A program made the position numbers and the translations under genes. Below, piece after piece: positions 54,844-63,813 of a DNA stretch of 64,000 nt. Source of the stretch: JACVRW01 sp963846505 (lineage in GTDB: Bacteria; Actinomycetota; Thermoleophilia; Solirubrobacterales; Thermoleophilaceae); NCBI GenBank assembly GCA_963846505.1, contig CAWJWD010000007.1, positions 558,001 through 622,000 on the forward strand. Reading direction: 5' to 3'. Under the pieces are notes generated by a model that was given only the letters and a program-made list of their open reading frames with translations, searched no databases and was not told the origin of the DNA. Position 1 is the stretch's first letter. Each line of letters begins with the position of its first letter.

Positions 54844-55833
54844 ATGGACGATCTCGCGATCATCACCGTGTCGACGAACGAGGCGAACTGGATTCGCCCC
54901 TGCCTGCGCACGGTCTTCGAGCACCTTGGAGACATTCGAGCCGACGTCGTCGTCGTCGACAACGACTCGAGCGACGGCACGCCGGACGTGGTCGCGGACG
55001 AGTTCCCCGACGCGCGCGTGGTGTGGTCGGCCAACCACGGCTTCTCGCACGCCAACAACCGTGCGCTGATGACGACCAACGCCCGCTACGTGCTGTTCCT
55101 CAACCCGGACACCGAGATCGTCTCGGGGACCTTCGAGGAGCTGGTGCGGGCGATGGACGAGCGGCCGACGGTCGGCCTGATCGGCGTCAAGCAGCTCGAC
55201 GGCAAGGGCAAGCTCGACACCACCATCCGCCACTTCCCGAACGCGCTGCGCGCGGTCGGCGAGGCCTTCTCGGCCGAGCGCATGGCCAACCGCCCGCGCT
55301 GGCTGGGCGAGCGCGAGCTCGACCTCGACGTCTACGAGCGCGAGGTCGCCTGCGACTGGACCAGCGGCTCGTTCATGCTCGTCCGCCGCGAGGCGATCGA
55401 GAGCGCCGGCTTCCTCGACGAGCGCTTCTTCATGTACTCCGACGAGACGGACTTCTGCCGCCGTATCAAGACCGCCGGCTGGGAGATCCGCCATCTGCCC
55501 GACATGACGATCGTCCACCACGAGGGCAAGGCGGGCATCAAGCCCCACATCGAGAGCCTCAACGCATACAACCGCCTCGTCTACGCGCGCAAGCACTTCT
55601 CGCCCGGGCATCGTGCCGCCTACTCGGCCGCCGTCTACCTGCGCCATGGCATGCGCTCCGTGCTCGCCGGCTCGGGCGAGCTCGGCAAGCGCCGGCGCGA
55701 GGCCAACCGCGCCGTGCTGCGCACGCTGCTGGGGCGCGCGCCGGTGCCCTACGAGCCGAAGACCGCCCAACTGCCCGTGCTGACTGCCACGGCCGAACAA
55801 CGGCAGGGAGCCGTGGAGGTGCTGGACCGATGA
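54844..55833 (+). CDS. Glycosyltransferase family 2 (WbbL/rhamnosyltransferase-like)
   Basis: About 329 residues. The GT-A core has VVVVDNDSSDGTPDVVADEF, WSANHGFSHANNRALMTTNA and the DXD-type VLFLNPDTEI. The acceptor side has DWTSGSFMLVRREAIESAGF and DERFFMYSDETDFCRRIKTA, as in rhamnosyltransferases of mycobacterial and enterobacterial glycans. The preceding TTG 54835 is an alternative start. It overlaps rmlD (ATGA at 55830), which makes transfer of a rhamnose-type deoxysugar attractive. Confidence 0.9.
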   Translation: MDDLAIITVSTNEANWIRPCLRTVFEHLGDIRADVVVVDNDSSDGTPDVVADEFPDARVVWSANHGFSHANNRALMTTNARYVLFLNPDTEIVSGTFEELVRAMDERPTVGLIGVKQLDGKGKLDTTIRHFPNALRAVGEAFSAERMANRPRWLGERELDLDVYEREVACDWTSGSFMLVRREAIESAGFLDERFFMYSDETDFCRRIKTAGWEIRHLPDMTIVHHEGKAGIKPHIESLNAYNRLVYARKHFSPGHRAAYSAAVYLRHGMRSVLAGSGELGKRRREANRAVLRTLLGRAPVPYEPKTAQLPVLTATAEQRQGAVEVLDR

Positions 55834-56738
55834 CCGAGCAGACCCGGATCGACGGACGCAAGATCCTGATCACCGGCGGGGGAGGCCAGCTGGCCTCGGA
55901 CCTCGACGAGCTGCTCGGGGACCGCTGCGAGGTGACCGCGCTCGGTCGCGCCGAGCTGGACGTCACCGATCAGGAGGCGCTCGACGCCGCCTTCGCACAG
56001 CATCGTCCCGGCGTCGTCTTCAACTGCGCCGCCTTCCACAACGTGGAGGTCTGCGAGCGCGAGGAGGACCGTTCGTTCGAGGTCAACGCGCGCGCCGTCA
56101 AGCGGCTCGCCGAGGGCTGCGCCGAGGCGGGGGCGACGTTCGTGCACCTGAGCACCAACTACGTCTTCGCCGGCGACCGCGACGAGCCCTACACCGAGGC
56201 CGACCTCCCGGACGCGCGCAGCATCTACGCGATCTCGAAGCTGGCCGGCGAGCACGTCGCGCTGGCCTACTGCCCGGATGCGCTGGTCGTGCGTGGCGCC
56301 GGTCTCTACGGCCGCCACGGCAGCGTCTCCAAGGGCGGCAACTTCGTCCAGCGCATGTTGGCCCGCGCACGCGAGCAGGGTGCGCTGAAGATGGTCGCCG
56401 ACCAGCGCCTGACGCCGACCTACACCGCCGACCTCGCCGAGGCGCTCGTCGCCGCCGTCGAGTCCGACGTGCGCGGCCTGCTGCACGTCGCCAACGGCGG
56501 CGCCTGCTCGTGGCACGAGTTCACGCTCGAGATCATGCGCAACGCCGGCCTCGAGGACGTGCCGGTCGAGGCGGTGGCCACGACGCGGCCTCCGGGCGGC
56601 GCCGACCGTCCGCTCAACGGCGTGCTCTCGGTCGAGCGCGCCCGCGCGCTGGGCCTGCCGGCCCTGCGGTCCTGGCAGGACGCGCTCGCGGACTACATGG
56701 CGAGCGCCGACCTGACGGCGCCGGCCGCCGCCCGCTAG
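55830..56738 (+). CDS. rmlD: dTDP-4-dehydrorhamnose reductase RmlD
   Basis: 302 residues. ILITGGGGQLASDLDELLG (Rossmann), FNCAAFHNVEVCEREEDRSF, FVHLSTNYVFAGDRDEPYTE and YAISKLAGEHVALAY (Tyr-x-x-x-Lys) are all diagnostic. It performs the last step of dTDP-L-rhamnose synthesis. Coupled to the GT2 by ATGA. rmlC lies 33 bases beyond on the opposite strand. No clear rmlA is in the window (the gene at 50654-51712 is degenerate). Confidence 0.93.
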   Translation: MTEQTRIDGRKILITGGGGQLASDLDELLGDRCEVTALGRAELDVTDQEALDAAFAQHRPGVVFNCAAFHNVEVCEREEDRSFEVNARAVKRLAEGCAEAGATFVHLSTNYVFAGDRDEPYTEADLPDARSIYAISKLAGEHVALAYCPDALVVRGAGLYGRHGSVSKGGNFVQRMLARAREQGALKMVADQRLTPTYTADLAEALVAAVESDVRGLLHVANGGACSWHEFTLEIMRNAGLEDVPVEAVATTRPPGGADRPLNGVLSVERARALGLPALRSWQDALADYMASADLTAPAAAR

Positions 56739-56771
56739 CCCTCTCGGGTCCTAGCGGGCGGGACGACCGGA

Positions 56772-57341
56772 CTAGCCCGCGACGGGCTCGTAGACGAACG
56801 GCAGCTCCTGCTCGATATCGCGCAGGAGCGGCGCCGACGCGTCGCGCGCCGACGGGACCAGCTCGACCTCGGACGGCCAGGCGATCGCCACGTCGGGATC
56901 GTCGTACTTGATGCCGCGCTCGAGCTCGTCCCGGTAGTACTGCGTCTGCTTGTACATCACGTCGGCCAGGTCGCTGAGCACGCAGAAGCCGTGCGCGAAG
57001 CCGATCGGGCAGTAGAGCTGATGCAGGTTCTCGTCGGTCAGCTCGAAGGCCTCCCACTCGCCGAAGGTCGGCGAGCCGCGGCGGATGTCCACCACCACGT
57101 CGAGGATCGCGCCGCGGCCGCAGCGGACCAGCTTGGCGACGCCGTCGCCGATCTGGAAGTGCATTCCACGCACGATGCCGGGGCCCGAGCGGGAGTGGTT
57201 GTCCTGGATGAACTCCTCCGGGATGCCCAGCTCGGTGTAGCTGTTGCGGCGGTAGCTCTCGTGGAAGAAGCCCCGCTCGTCGCCGTGGATGAGCGGCTTC
57301 ACCAGGATCGGCCCCTCCAGCCGCGTCTCCAATCGTTCCAT
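56772..57341 (-). CDS. rmlC: dTDP-4-dehydrorhamnose 3,5-epimerase RmlC
   Basis: 189-residue cupin. PLIHGDERGFFHESYRRNSY and FIQDNHSRSGPGIVRGMHFQ carry the conserved active-site residues (His in RGMHFQ), and LYCPIGFAHGFCVLSDLADV follows. ATG 57341 is selected because AGGAGG lies just upstream; the longer frame start is not needed. It inverts C3 and C5 of the dTDP-4-keto-6-deoxyglucose intermediate before RmlD. Convergent with rmlD, divergent from the 57513 epimerase across 171 bases. Confidence 0.95.
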   Translation of the reverse strand: MERLETRLEGPILVKPLIHGDERGFFHESYRRNSYTELGIPEEFIQDNHSRSGPGIVRGMHFQIGDGVAKLVRCGRGAILDVVVDIRRGSPTFGEWEAFELTDENLHQLYCPIGFAHGFCVLSDLADVMYKQTQYYRDELERGIKYDDPDVAIAWPSEVELVPSARDASAPLLRDIEQELPFVYEPVAG

Positions 57342-57512
57342 TTCGCCTCCTGTGGATTGCCTCGGAATCGGCCCTACCAACGCCTTGCGCGGCGTAGGGC
57401 TTGCGCAAAATCCCTATCGGTCGCCGAGCAAGAATCCCGGAGTATCGCTCGTTGGTTGCGCAGGACATCGGATCGCGCCAAGCGCAGCCACTCAAGGAGA
57501 TTTACAACAGCT

Positions 57513-58670
57513 ATGACCGCCTCTAACGGCAACGGCAACGGCCGCGCCCACGATCCGGGCGCCGCAACCAACGGCTCTCAGGGCGGACGGCTGCTCGAAG
57601 CAGAGCCCAGCCGCAGCAACGGCCTGTCGCCCAACCCGCCCGAGAAGGGCCTGACCGTCCTGATCGCGGGCGGCGCCGGCTACATCGGCAGCGTGCTCAC
57701 GGGCCGCCTGCTCGACCGCGGCTACAACGTGCGGCTGCTCGACCGTCTCTACTGGGGCGAGGGCCCGCTCGAGGCCTACGCCGGTCGCGTCGAGGTGGAG
57801 ATCGCCGACGTGCGCGACATCCCCACGACCGCGCTCGACGGCGTCGACGGCGTGATCAACCTCGCCGGCCTCTCGAACGACCCGACCGCCGAGTACGACC
57901 CGGACGCGAACTGGCAGATGAACGCCGTCGCGACCGAGACGCTCGGGCAGGCCTGCGTCGATCGCGGCATCGAGCGGCTCGTGTTCGCCTCGTCCTGCTC
58001 GCTCTACGACGGCATGCCCCCGGGCATGCACGACGAGACGGCGCCGGTGCAGCCGCGCGGCGCGTACGCGACCTCGAAGCACTACGGCGAGCAGGCGCTG
58101 CTCGGCCTGATCGACAGCGGCCTCTGCCCGGTGATCCTGCGCAACGGCACCGTCTACGGCCACAGCCCGCGCATGCGCTACGACCTGGTCGTCAACACGT
58201 TCGTCAAGGACGCGCTGCTGCAGGAGCGCCTGCTGCTGCACGGCGGCGGCTGGATGTGGCGGCCGCTGGTGGACGTGCGCGACGTCGCCGACGCGATGAT
58301 CGCCGCCTTCGAGGCGCCGTCCGACGTGGTCCGGGGCGAGGTCTTCAACGTCCTGCACAGCAACTACCAGATCCGTGAGCTGGCGATGCTCGTGGCCGGC
58401 TCGGTGCAGCTGCTCGGGCGCAACGTGCGCCTCGAGGAGGTGCCCGCTCCGAAGCTCACGCGCGACTACGAGTGCTCGAACGCGAAGCTCAGCCAGAAGC
58501 TCGGCTTCACGCCGCGCCGCTCGGTCGTCGAGGCGGTCTCGGAGATGCTCGAGCAGATCGACCTGGCGGACCGCTCGAGCCTGAGCGACCCGCGCTACTA
58601 CAACATCCGCTGGCTGGAGCTCATGCACGAGCTGGAGCCGCGCATCCAGCGCTTCGGCGCAGTGCTCTAG
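57513..58670 (+). CDS. NAD-dependent epimerase/dehydratase (SDR) with N-terminal low-complexity leader
   Basis: 385 residues from ATG 57513. The first about 45 residues are Gly/Asn/Ser-rich and not conserved. The domain then starts VLIAGGAGYIGSVLTGRLLD. The serine region is LVFASSCSLYDGMPPG and the catalytic pair is YATSKHYGEQALLGL. LRNGTVYGHSPRMRYDLVVN and PLVDVRDVADAMIAAFEAPS complete the fold. The exact sugar is unclear; it could act as a dTDP-glucose 4,6-dehydratase-like or epimerase step. A clear terminator follows. Confidence 0.88.
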   Translation: MTASNGNGNGRAHDPGAATNGSQGGRLLEAEPSRSNGLSPNPPEKGLTVLIAGGAGYIGSVLTGRLLDRGYNVRLLDRLYWGEGPLEAYAGRVEVEIADVRDIPTTALDGVDGVINLAGLSNDPTAEYDPDANWQMNAVATETLGQACVDRGIERLVFASSCSLYDGMPPGMHDETAPVQPRGAYATSKHYGEQALLGLIDSGLCPVILRNGTVYGHSPRMRYDLVVNTFVKDALLQERLLLHGGGWMWRPLVDVRDVADAMIAAFEAPSDVVRGEVFNVLHSNYQIRELAMLVAGSVQLLGRNVRLEEVPAPKLTRDYECSNAKLSQKLGFTPRRSVVEAVSEMLEQIDLADRSSLSDPRYYNIRWLELMHELEPRIQRFGAVL

Positions 58671-58678
58671 GACCCGCT

Positions 58679-58755
58679 CGCCGGCCGCTCGCGGCCGGCT
58701 GCGTTTGGACTCTCGAGGTGAGGGGCCCGCCAGCCGGCGGGCCCTTCGTCATTTC
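58679..58755 (+). terminator. Double hairpin terminator after the 57513 epimerase
   Basis: The first hairpin is GCCGGCCGC/GCGGCCGGC at 58679-58698. The second, GGGCCCGCC (58723-58731) with GGCGGGCCC (58736-58744) across AGCC, is perfect over 9 pairs and followed by TTCGTCATTT. It is the best intrinsic terminator in the window and separates the epimerase from the WbaP-type gene. Confidence 0.7.
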
Positions 58756-58847
58756 CCGTCCTTGACCAAAAGGGCGAGATTCGGCCGATCGTCCAGGTTG
58801 GGAGCAAGTCCCTAAAGGATGGTGGCGTTGATCGGTCGGATCGAGTG

Positions 58848-60344
58848 ATGACGCCGCAACTTTCCGCCAGATTGACGATTCACGAGCAGCCGCTGGCCGA
58901 GGGGCCGCAGCTGGTCCAGAACGGCGTCTCCGCCGCGCTGCCGAAGCGTTCGCTGCGCCTCGTCGAGGCCGGCGAGCAGGCGCCCTCCGGGCGTCTGGAG
59001 CGCGAGGCGGTCTATCGCCGCCTGCTCGGCGCGGCGGACGTGCTGGGCGCGACGCTCGCGCTCGTGCTCGCCCTGTCGCTGTCGGGCGAGGCGGCGCTCG
59101 GGCCGGCCGCGCTGCTCGGCATGCCGCTCGTGGTGCTGCTGTTCAAGATCGTCGGTCTCTACGACCGCGACCAGCTGCGGCTCGTCCACTCGACGCTCGA
59201 CGAGGCCCCGGCGCTGGCCCAGTTGACCGGCCTGTACACGCTCAGCGTGGCGATCCTGCAGCCGCTGGTGTTTGAGGGAGCACTGGCGCCCGCGCAGATC
59301 GCGGCGCTCTGGCTGGTCAGCTTCCTGGCGATCATGGGCGGCCGCGTGGTCGCTCGTTCGATCGCCGGCCGCGCCGTGGCCGTCGAGCGCTGCCTGGTGA
59401 TCGGGGAGCAGGCCCAGGCCGATCGGATCCGCGAGAAGCTCGCCTCGAGCCGCGCCCACGCGACCGTGATCGCGACGCTGCCGCTCGCCCAGGACGCCGT
59501 CGAGGTGGAGGGGCTGGACAGCCCGGAGAGCGTCCGCGCCGTCGTCGACGAGCTGCAGGTGCACCGGATCCTGATCGCCCCGACGCGGGCGGAGGTCGGT
59601 GCCGTCGCCGAGCTGATCCGGGTCGCCAAGGCGGCCGGGGTGCAGGTCAGCGTGCTGCCGCGGATGCTCGAGGTCGTCGGCTCGGCGGTCGAGGTCGAGG
59701 ACGTCGACGGCATGACGATGCTCGGCGTGCGGCCCTTCGGCCTCTCGCGCTCGTCGCGCATGCTCAAGCGCGCGTTCGACCTGGTCGCGACGTCGATCGG
59801 CCTGCTGGCGGCGGGACCGCTGATCGCGGCGATCGCACTGGCGATCCGGCTGGACTCGAAGGGGCCGGTGTTCTTCCGCCAGACGCGCGTCGGCCGCGAC
59901 GGCTGCCACTTCCCGATCCTGAAGTTCCGCTCGATGATCGACGGCGCCGAGCAGCAGCAGGAAGACCTGCGTGCGCTCAGCGAGGTCGGCGATGGCATGT
60001 TCAAGATCAGCGACGACCCGCGCGTGACGCGCGTCGGCCGCCTCCTGCGCCGCACGTCGCTCGACGAGCTGCCGCAGCTGTTCAACGTCATGCGCGGCCA
60101 GATGAGCCTCGTGGGTCCGCGCCCGCTGGTCACCGACGAGGACGCTCAGGTGTTCGGGCTCGACCGCAGCCGGCTGCACCTGACGCCCGGCATGACCGGT
60201 CCCTGGCAGGTTCTCGGCAGTCGCGTGCCGATGCAGGAGATGGTCGGCATCGACTATCTCTACGTCGCCAACTGGTCGCTCTGGCTGGACCTGAAGATCC
60301 TGCTGCGCACCGCGCGGCACGTGCTGCGCAGCGGCAACGTCTAG
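58848..60344 (+). CDS. Polyprenyl glycosylphosphotransferase (WbaP/CpsE/EpsL-type initiating enzyme)
   Basis: About 498 residues. The N-terminal hydrophobic bundle (LLGAADVLGATLALVLALSL and following helices) is followed by a Rossmann-like CoA-binding-type region (VERCLVIGEQAQADRIREKL). The catalytic phosphoglycosyltransferase domain has SRMLKRAFDLVATSIGLLAA, FRQTRVGRDGCHFPILKFRS, RRTSLDELPQLFNVMRGQMS and LVGPRPL (all strongly conserved). It transfers a sugar-1-phosphate to undecaprenyl phosphate, starting a glycan. ATG 58848 taken (GTG 58845 also in frame). It differs from the WecA-type enzyme at 41193, so this region makes a separate polymer. Confidence 0.94.
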   Translation: MTPQLSARLTIHEQPLAEGPQLVQNGVSAALPKRSLRLVEAGEQAPSGRLEREAVYRRLLGAADVLGATLALVLALSLSGEAALGPAALLGMPLVVLLFKIVGLYDRDQLRLVHSTLDEAPALAQLTGLYTLSVAILQPLVFEGALAPAQIAALWLVSFLAIMGGRVVARSIAGRAVAVERCLVIGEQAQADRIREKLASSRAHATVIATLPLAQDAVEVEGLDSPESVRAVVDELQVHRILIAPTRAEVGAVAELIRVAKAAGVQVSVLPRMLEVVGSAVEVEDVDGMTMLGVRPFGLSRSSRMLKRAFDLVATSIGLLAAGPLIAAIALAIRLDSKGPVFFRQTRVGRDGCHFPILKFRSMIDGAEQQQEDLRALSEVGDGMFKISDDPRVTRVGRLLRRTSLDELPQLFNVMRGQMSLVGPRPLVTDEDAQVFGLDRSRLHLTPGMTGPWQVLGSRVPMQEMVGIDYLYVANWSLWLDLKILLRTARHVLRSGNV

Positions 60345-60499
60345 GCGATCAGCTTCAGGCCGCTCTGCTCGGGGCGGACCGACCGCGGGGCGCGGGAAAG
60401 GATGCGATCGCCGGCCTTGGCCTGCGTGCACAGCCCGACGACAGCAGCCATGACCAGGGCCCAGAGGACCAGGATGCTCGCCACTGCGATCAACAGCAT
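60341..60499 (-). CDS. Small membrane protein, unknown
   Basis: 52 residues from ATG 60499, with GGGAGG a few bases upstream. A single hydrophobic helix (MLLIAVASILVLWALVMAAV) is followed by a basic tail (ILSRAPRSVRPEQSG). Its stop overlaps the convergent glycosyltransferase stop by 4 bases, as several real genes do here. Small single-helix proteins in glycan loci can be assembly partners, but this may equally be incidental. Confidence 0.45.
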   Translation of the reverse strand: MLLIAVASILVLWALVMAAVVGLCTQAKAGDRILSRAPRSVRPEQSGLKLIA

Positions 60500-60645
60500 G
60501 CTGCCTCCCATCGGTCGCCGACGGTGTTCACATACCCTACCTCGGCGCATCGGATGCCTTCCCTGAGGGCACCTGTCCGAATCTCGTCCTTTTCGGGTGG
60601 GACGAGGATGGGAGAAGCCGCGACCGCCTCACGTTCTTCGAGTGG

Positions 60646-61104
60646 ATGGCCGCGAACGACGACGCCCGTGTTCTCGCCGTCGCCTCGAGCGGCGGCCATT
60701 GGGTCCAGCTGCGCCGGCTCGGTCCCGCCTTCGAGGGACACGACGTCGCGTACCTGACGACCGATCCAGGCCATCGGGCCGAGGTCGGCCAGGCGCGCTT
60801 CTACACCGTCGGCGACGCCAACCGCTGGAACAAGCTCGCGCTGCTGCGCAGCGCGCTGAAGGTGCTCTGGGTCGTGCTGCGCGAGCGTCCGCGGGTGGTC
60901 GTGTCCACCGGGGCGGCGCCGGGCTACCTGGCGATCCGCTTCGGCAAGCTGCTGGGCGCCCGCACGGTCTGGATCGACAGCGTCGCCAACGTCGACGAGC
61001 TGTCGCTCTCGGGGCGCATGGCGAGCACCACGGCCGACCTCTGCCTGACGCAGTGGCCGCACCTCGCCGGCGAGCGGGTGCAGTACCGCGGAGCGGTGCT
61101 GTGA
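60646..61104 (+). CDS. Alg14/PssD-like subunit of a split glycosyltransferase
   Basis: 152 residues. It starts VLAVASSGGHWVQLRRLGPA, the membrane-anchoring half of GT28-type UDP-GlcNAc/glucuronosyltransferases split into two proteins. VVVSTGAAPGYLAIRFGKLL and LSLSGRMASTTADLCLTQWP follow the Alg14/PssD pattern. It overlaps the next gene by GTGA, and the two halves form one enzyme. Adds a sugar onto the lipid-linked primer made by the WbaP-type enzyme upstream. Confidence 0.9.
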   Translation: MAANDDARVLAVASSGGHWVQLRRLGPAFEGHDVAYLTTDPGHRAEVGQARFYTVGDANRWNKLALLRSALKVLWVVLRERPRVVVSTGAAPGYLAIRFGKLLGARTVWIDSVANVDELSLSGRMASTTADLCLTQWPHLAGERVQYRGAVL

Positions 61105-61610
61105 TCTTCGTCACCGTCGGCACGCAACTGGGCTTCGACCGGCTGATCGCCGGCATCGACGCGTGGGCGGGGGCGCACCCCGGCCGCCAGGTGTTCGCGC
61201 AGACCGGTCCGACCGAGTTCGCGCCGCAGCACATCGACTACCGGGACTTCATCTCGCCGGAGGAGTGCAAGGCGCGCATGGTGGAGGCGCGGGCGATCGT
61301 CGCCCACGCCGGCATGGGCACGATCCTGAGCGCGCTCGAGCTGGGCAAGCCGCTGCTGGTGATGCCGCGCCGCGCCGCGCTGGGCGAGCAGCGCAACGAC
61401 CACCAGCTCGCGACGGCCACGCGCTTCGCCGAGCTGGGCAAGGTCGCGGTCGCCTTCGACGAGAGCGAGCTCGCAGCCAAGCTGGACGAGCTCGACGCGC
61501 TCGCGGTGCAGGAGCCGATCAGCCCCTACGCGTCGGACGACTTCATCGTCGCCCTGCGGGCCTTCATCGAGGGCCACCCCGCCAGCGGCACGGCCACGCT
61601 GGCCTCGTAG
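61101..61610 (+). CDS. Alg13/PssE-like catalytic subunit of a split glycosyltransferase
   Basis: 169 residues from GTG 61101. MIFVTVGTQLGFDRLIAGID is the standard start. YRDFISPEECKARMVEARAI, VAHAGMGTILSALELGKPLL and VMPRRAALGEQRNDHQLATA are the nucleotide-sugar-binding blocks of GT28 C-terminal domains. Forms a complex with the preceding Alg14-like protein. Confidence 0.93.
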   Translation: MIFVTVGTQLGFDRLIAGIDAWAGAHPGRQVFAQTGPTEFAPQHIDYRDFISPEECKARMVEARAIVAHAGMGTILSALELGKPLLVMPRRAALGEQRNDHQLATATRFAELGKVAVAFDESELAAKLDELDALAVQEPISPYASDDFIVALRAFIEGHPASGTATLAS

Positions 61611-61671
61611 CGCAGTCGCGCACGCCAGGGAAGTCCACGCCCTCCTCGCCCGTTGGTCGGGTGAAAAACGG

Positions 61672-63809
61672 ATGATCGATCGACTCACTCCCCGTACCCG
61701 GCTGCTGCTTGCCGTGCTCGTGCTCGCCACGCTCGTGGGGCTCGTCGCGGCCAAGGTCAACGCCTCGGGCAGCAGCCCGGTGGCGACGGCGTCCACGCAC
61801 GCGCTCGTGGACGTCGGCGATCCGTCGATCGTGCAGCGACGGGCGCTGCCGCAGCACGTGAGCAGCCTGCAGAAGCGAGCCGAGCTGTTCGGCCGGCTGA
61901 TGACGACCGAGCCCGTCCTCGCTCGCATCGCCCGCCGGGCGGACCTTCCGCCGGGCAGCATCGGAGCGATCGCCCGCACGACCGCCGAGGTGCCGATCAC
62001 GCTCACCGAGCCGGGCAGCGAGGAACGGGCGAGCCAAATCCGGGACTCGCGCTTGCCCTATCGGCTGGAGCTGCAGTCCGACCCGGACGAGCCGGTGCTC
62101 GCGGTCTATGCGCAGGGGCCGTCCGAGCTCGAGGCGAAGGGACTCGCCGACGCCTCGGTCGCAGGTCTGCGCGACTACCTGGACGCGCTGGCGCGCAAGC
62201 AGGGGATCCCGCCGAAGGATCGCGTCCACCTACGGCAGCTCGGTGCGGCCAGAGGGGCCGTCGTCAGCGGCCGCGCGTCGGTCGTGATCGCCGCGCTCAC
62301 CTTCATCGTCGCATTCGGGTTGACGTGCGCCGTGGCCTTCGGGCTCGTGCGGCTGCGCAGGCGCCAGCTGCGCCGGGGGGAAGCGACGGCCCCACCGCCG
62401 GCTGAGCCCCGCGACCGTGGACGCCTCGACGACTGGCCGCGCACGACGCGTGTGCTCCCATGGCTGCTCGCCGGCTTCATCGCGATGTTGTGGCTGGTCC
62501 CGTTCAACACGATCCAGCTCGCCGTCTCGATGCCCGTCGACCTCAAGCTCGACCGGCTCGTGCTGCCGTTCGTCGTCCTGGCCTGGGTGGCCGCGTTCTT
62601 CGGCGGCCGCGCGTTCGCGCCCCTGGCTGAAGATGACCTGGATCCACGTCGCCCTCGGCGGGATTCGTCGCCTGCGCCTTCCTCAGCGTGGTGCTTGACG
62701 CCCAGTACCTGAACCAGACGCTCGAGCTGGACCTGGCCTTGAAGAAGCTGCCGCTGCTGGTGGCCTACGTGTCCGTCTTCGTGATCGTGGCCAGCGCCGT
62801 GCGCCCGACCGAGGTGCGCCCGTTCATGAAGTACACGCTCGGCCTGGCCGTGGTCTGCGGGATCGGGATGATCTGGCAGTACCGGACCAACCAGAACCTG
62901 TTCAGCATCTGGTCCGATCGGCTGCTGCCCAACGTCTTCGAGTTCGCGAGCGACTCGGGCGGCGTGACCGTCGACAGCCTCGGGCGCCGCGGGATCGCCG
63001 GTCCCGCGCAGGCCGGGCTGGAGGCCGTGAGCATGCTGAGCATGGCCCTGCCGATCGCGCTGGTCGGGCTGATGCAGGGAGGCCGGCCCCGCGATCGCTT
63101 CCTCTACGCGCTCGCCGCGGTCGTGCTGCTGGCTGCGATGTTCGCGACCGGCCGCAAGAGCGCGCTGCTGGCGCCCCTGGCCGTCATCCTCACGATGGCG
63201 TACTTCCGCCGCCGCGAGCTGCTGTCGCTGGCGCCGGTCGGTCTCGTGATCGCCATCGCCGTGAGCGTCCTCTCGCCCGGGGCCGTCCAGGGGACGATCT
63301 CGCAGTTCCTGCGCCCCGACCGTGCGAGCGTCGCGACGACCAGCGACCGCACGGCCGACTACGACGCGGTGCGCCCGGATCTGTGGACGCACCTGCTGTT
63401 CGGCCGCGGCTACGGCAGCTACAACCACGAGACCTACCGGATCCTCGACTCGGAGATCCTCAACCGCGTGGTCGAGACGGGCCTGGTGGGCCTGCTCGCG
63501 TTCCTGCTCGTCGGGATCTCCGTGGTGCTCGTCGCACGCAGGACGATCGCCGGTCGCGACCCGACCTACGCGCCCCTGGCGCTGGTGGGCGCCGCGGCGG
63601 CGGTCTGCTTCCTGGTCGTCTCGACGCTCTACGACGTGCTCGGCTTCCCGCACGCCACCTACATCTTCCTGTACCTGGCGGGTCTCGTCACGGTGGTCGT
63701 GGCGCGCCGACCCGAGGCCGCCCCGGCGCCGCGCGAGCGCCCGCACGGCGGACGTGTCCATCGTCCGCGCCGGATCGCGGCACAAGGCACCGCGAGCTCG
63801 CGCCGTTGA
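61672..63809 (+). CDS. Wzz-like chain-length/co-polymerase domain fused to Wzy-like O-antigen polymerase, two frameshifts
   Basis: About 712 residues when corrected. Residues 1-225: transmembrane helix 1 (LLLAVLVLATLVGLVAAKVN), an extracytoplasmic region with the Wzz-style S-x-x-A/L helices (MTTEPVLARIARRADLPPG, VYAQGPSELEAKGLADASVA, GLRDYLDALARKQGIPP), then helix 2 (ASVVIAALTFIVAFGLTCAV). A Pro-rich linker follows, and the next helices (VLPWLLAGFIAMLWLVPFNT) begin a WaaL/Wzy-type polymerase. This junction lies in unbroken sequence. Single-base shifts near 62630 and 62661 interrupt it before DAQYLNQTLELDLALKKLPL and the remaining polymerase helices (ATGRKSALLAPLAVILTMAY, GRGYGSYNHETYRILDSEIL). 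It sits just before a second Wzz-like protein. Confidence 0.75.
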
Positions 63810-63813
63810 TCTG

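Noticed and set aside
57342..57512. Regulatory RNA in the rmlC/57513 divergent gap
   Set aside because: Contains CTTGCGC repeats and A/T-richer spots but no conserved riboswitch motif or clear promoter pair.
60583..60606. CTCGTCC/GGACGAG hairpin upstream of the Alg14-like gene
   Set aside because: Seven-bp stem with a 10-base loop and no U-tract; too weak to call terminator or riboswitch.
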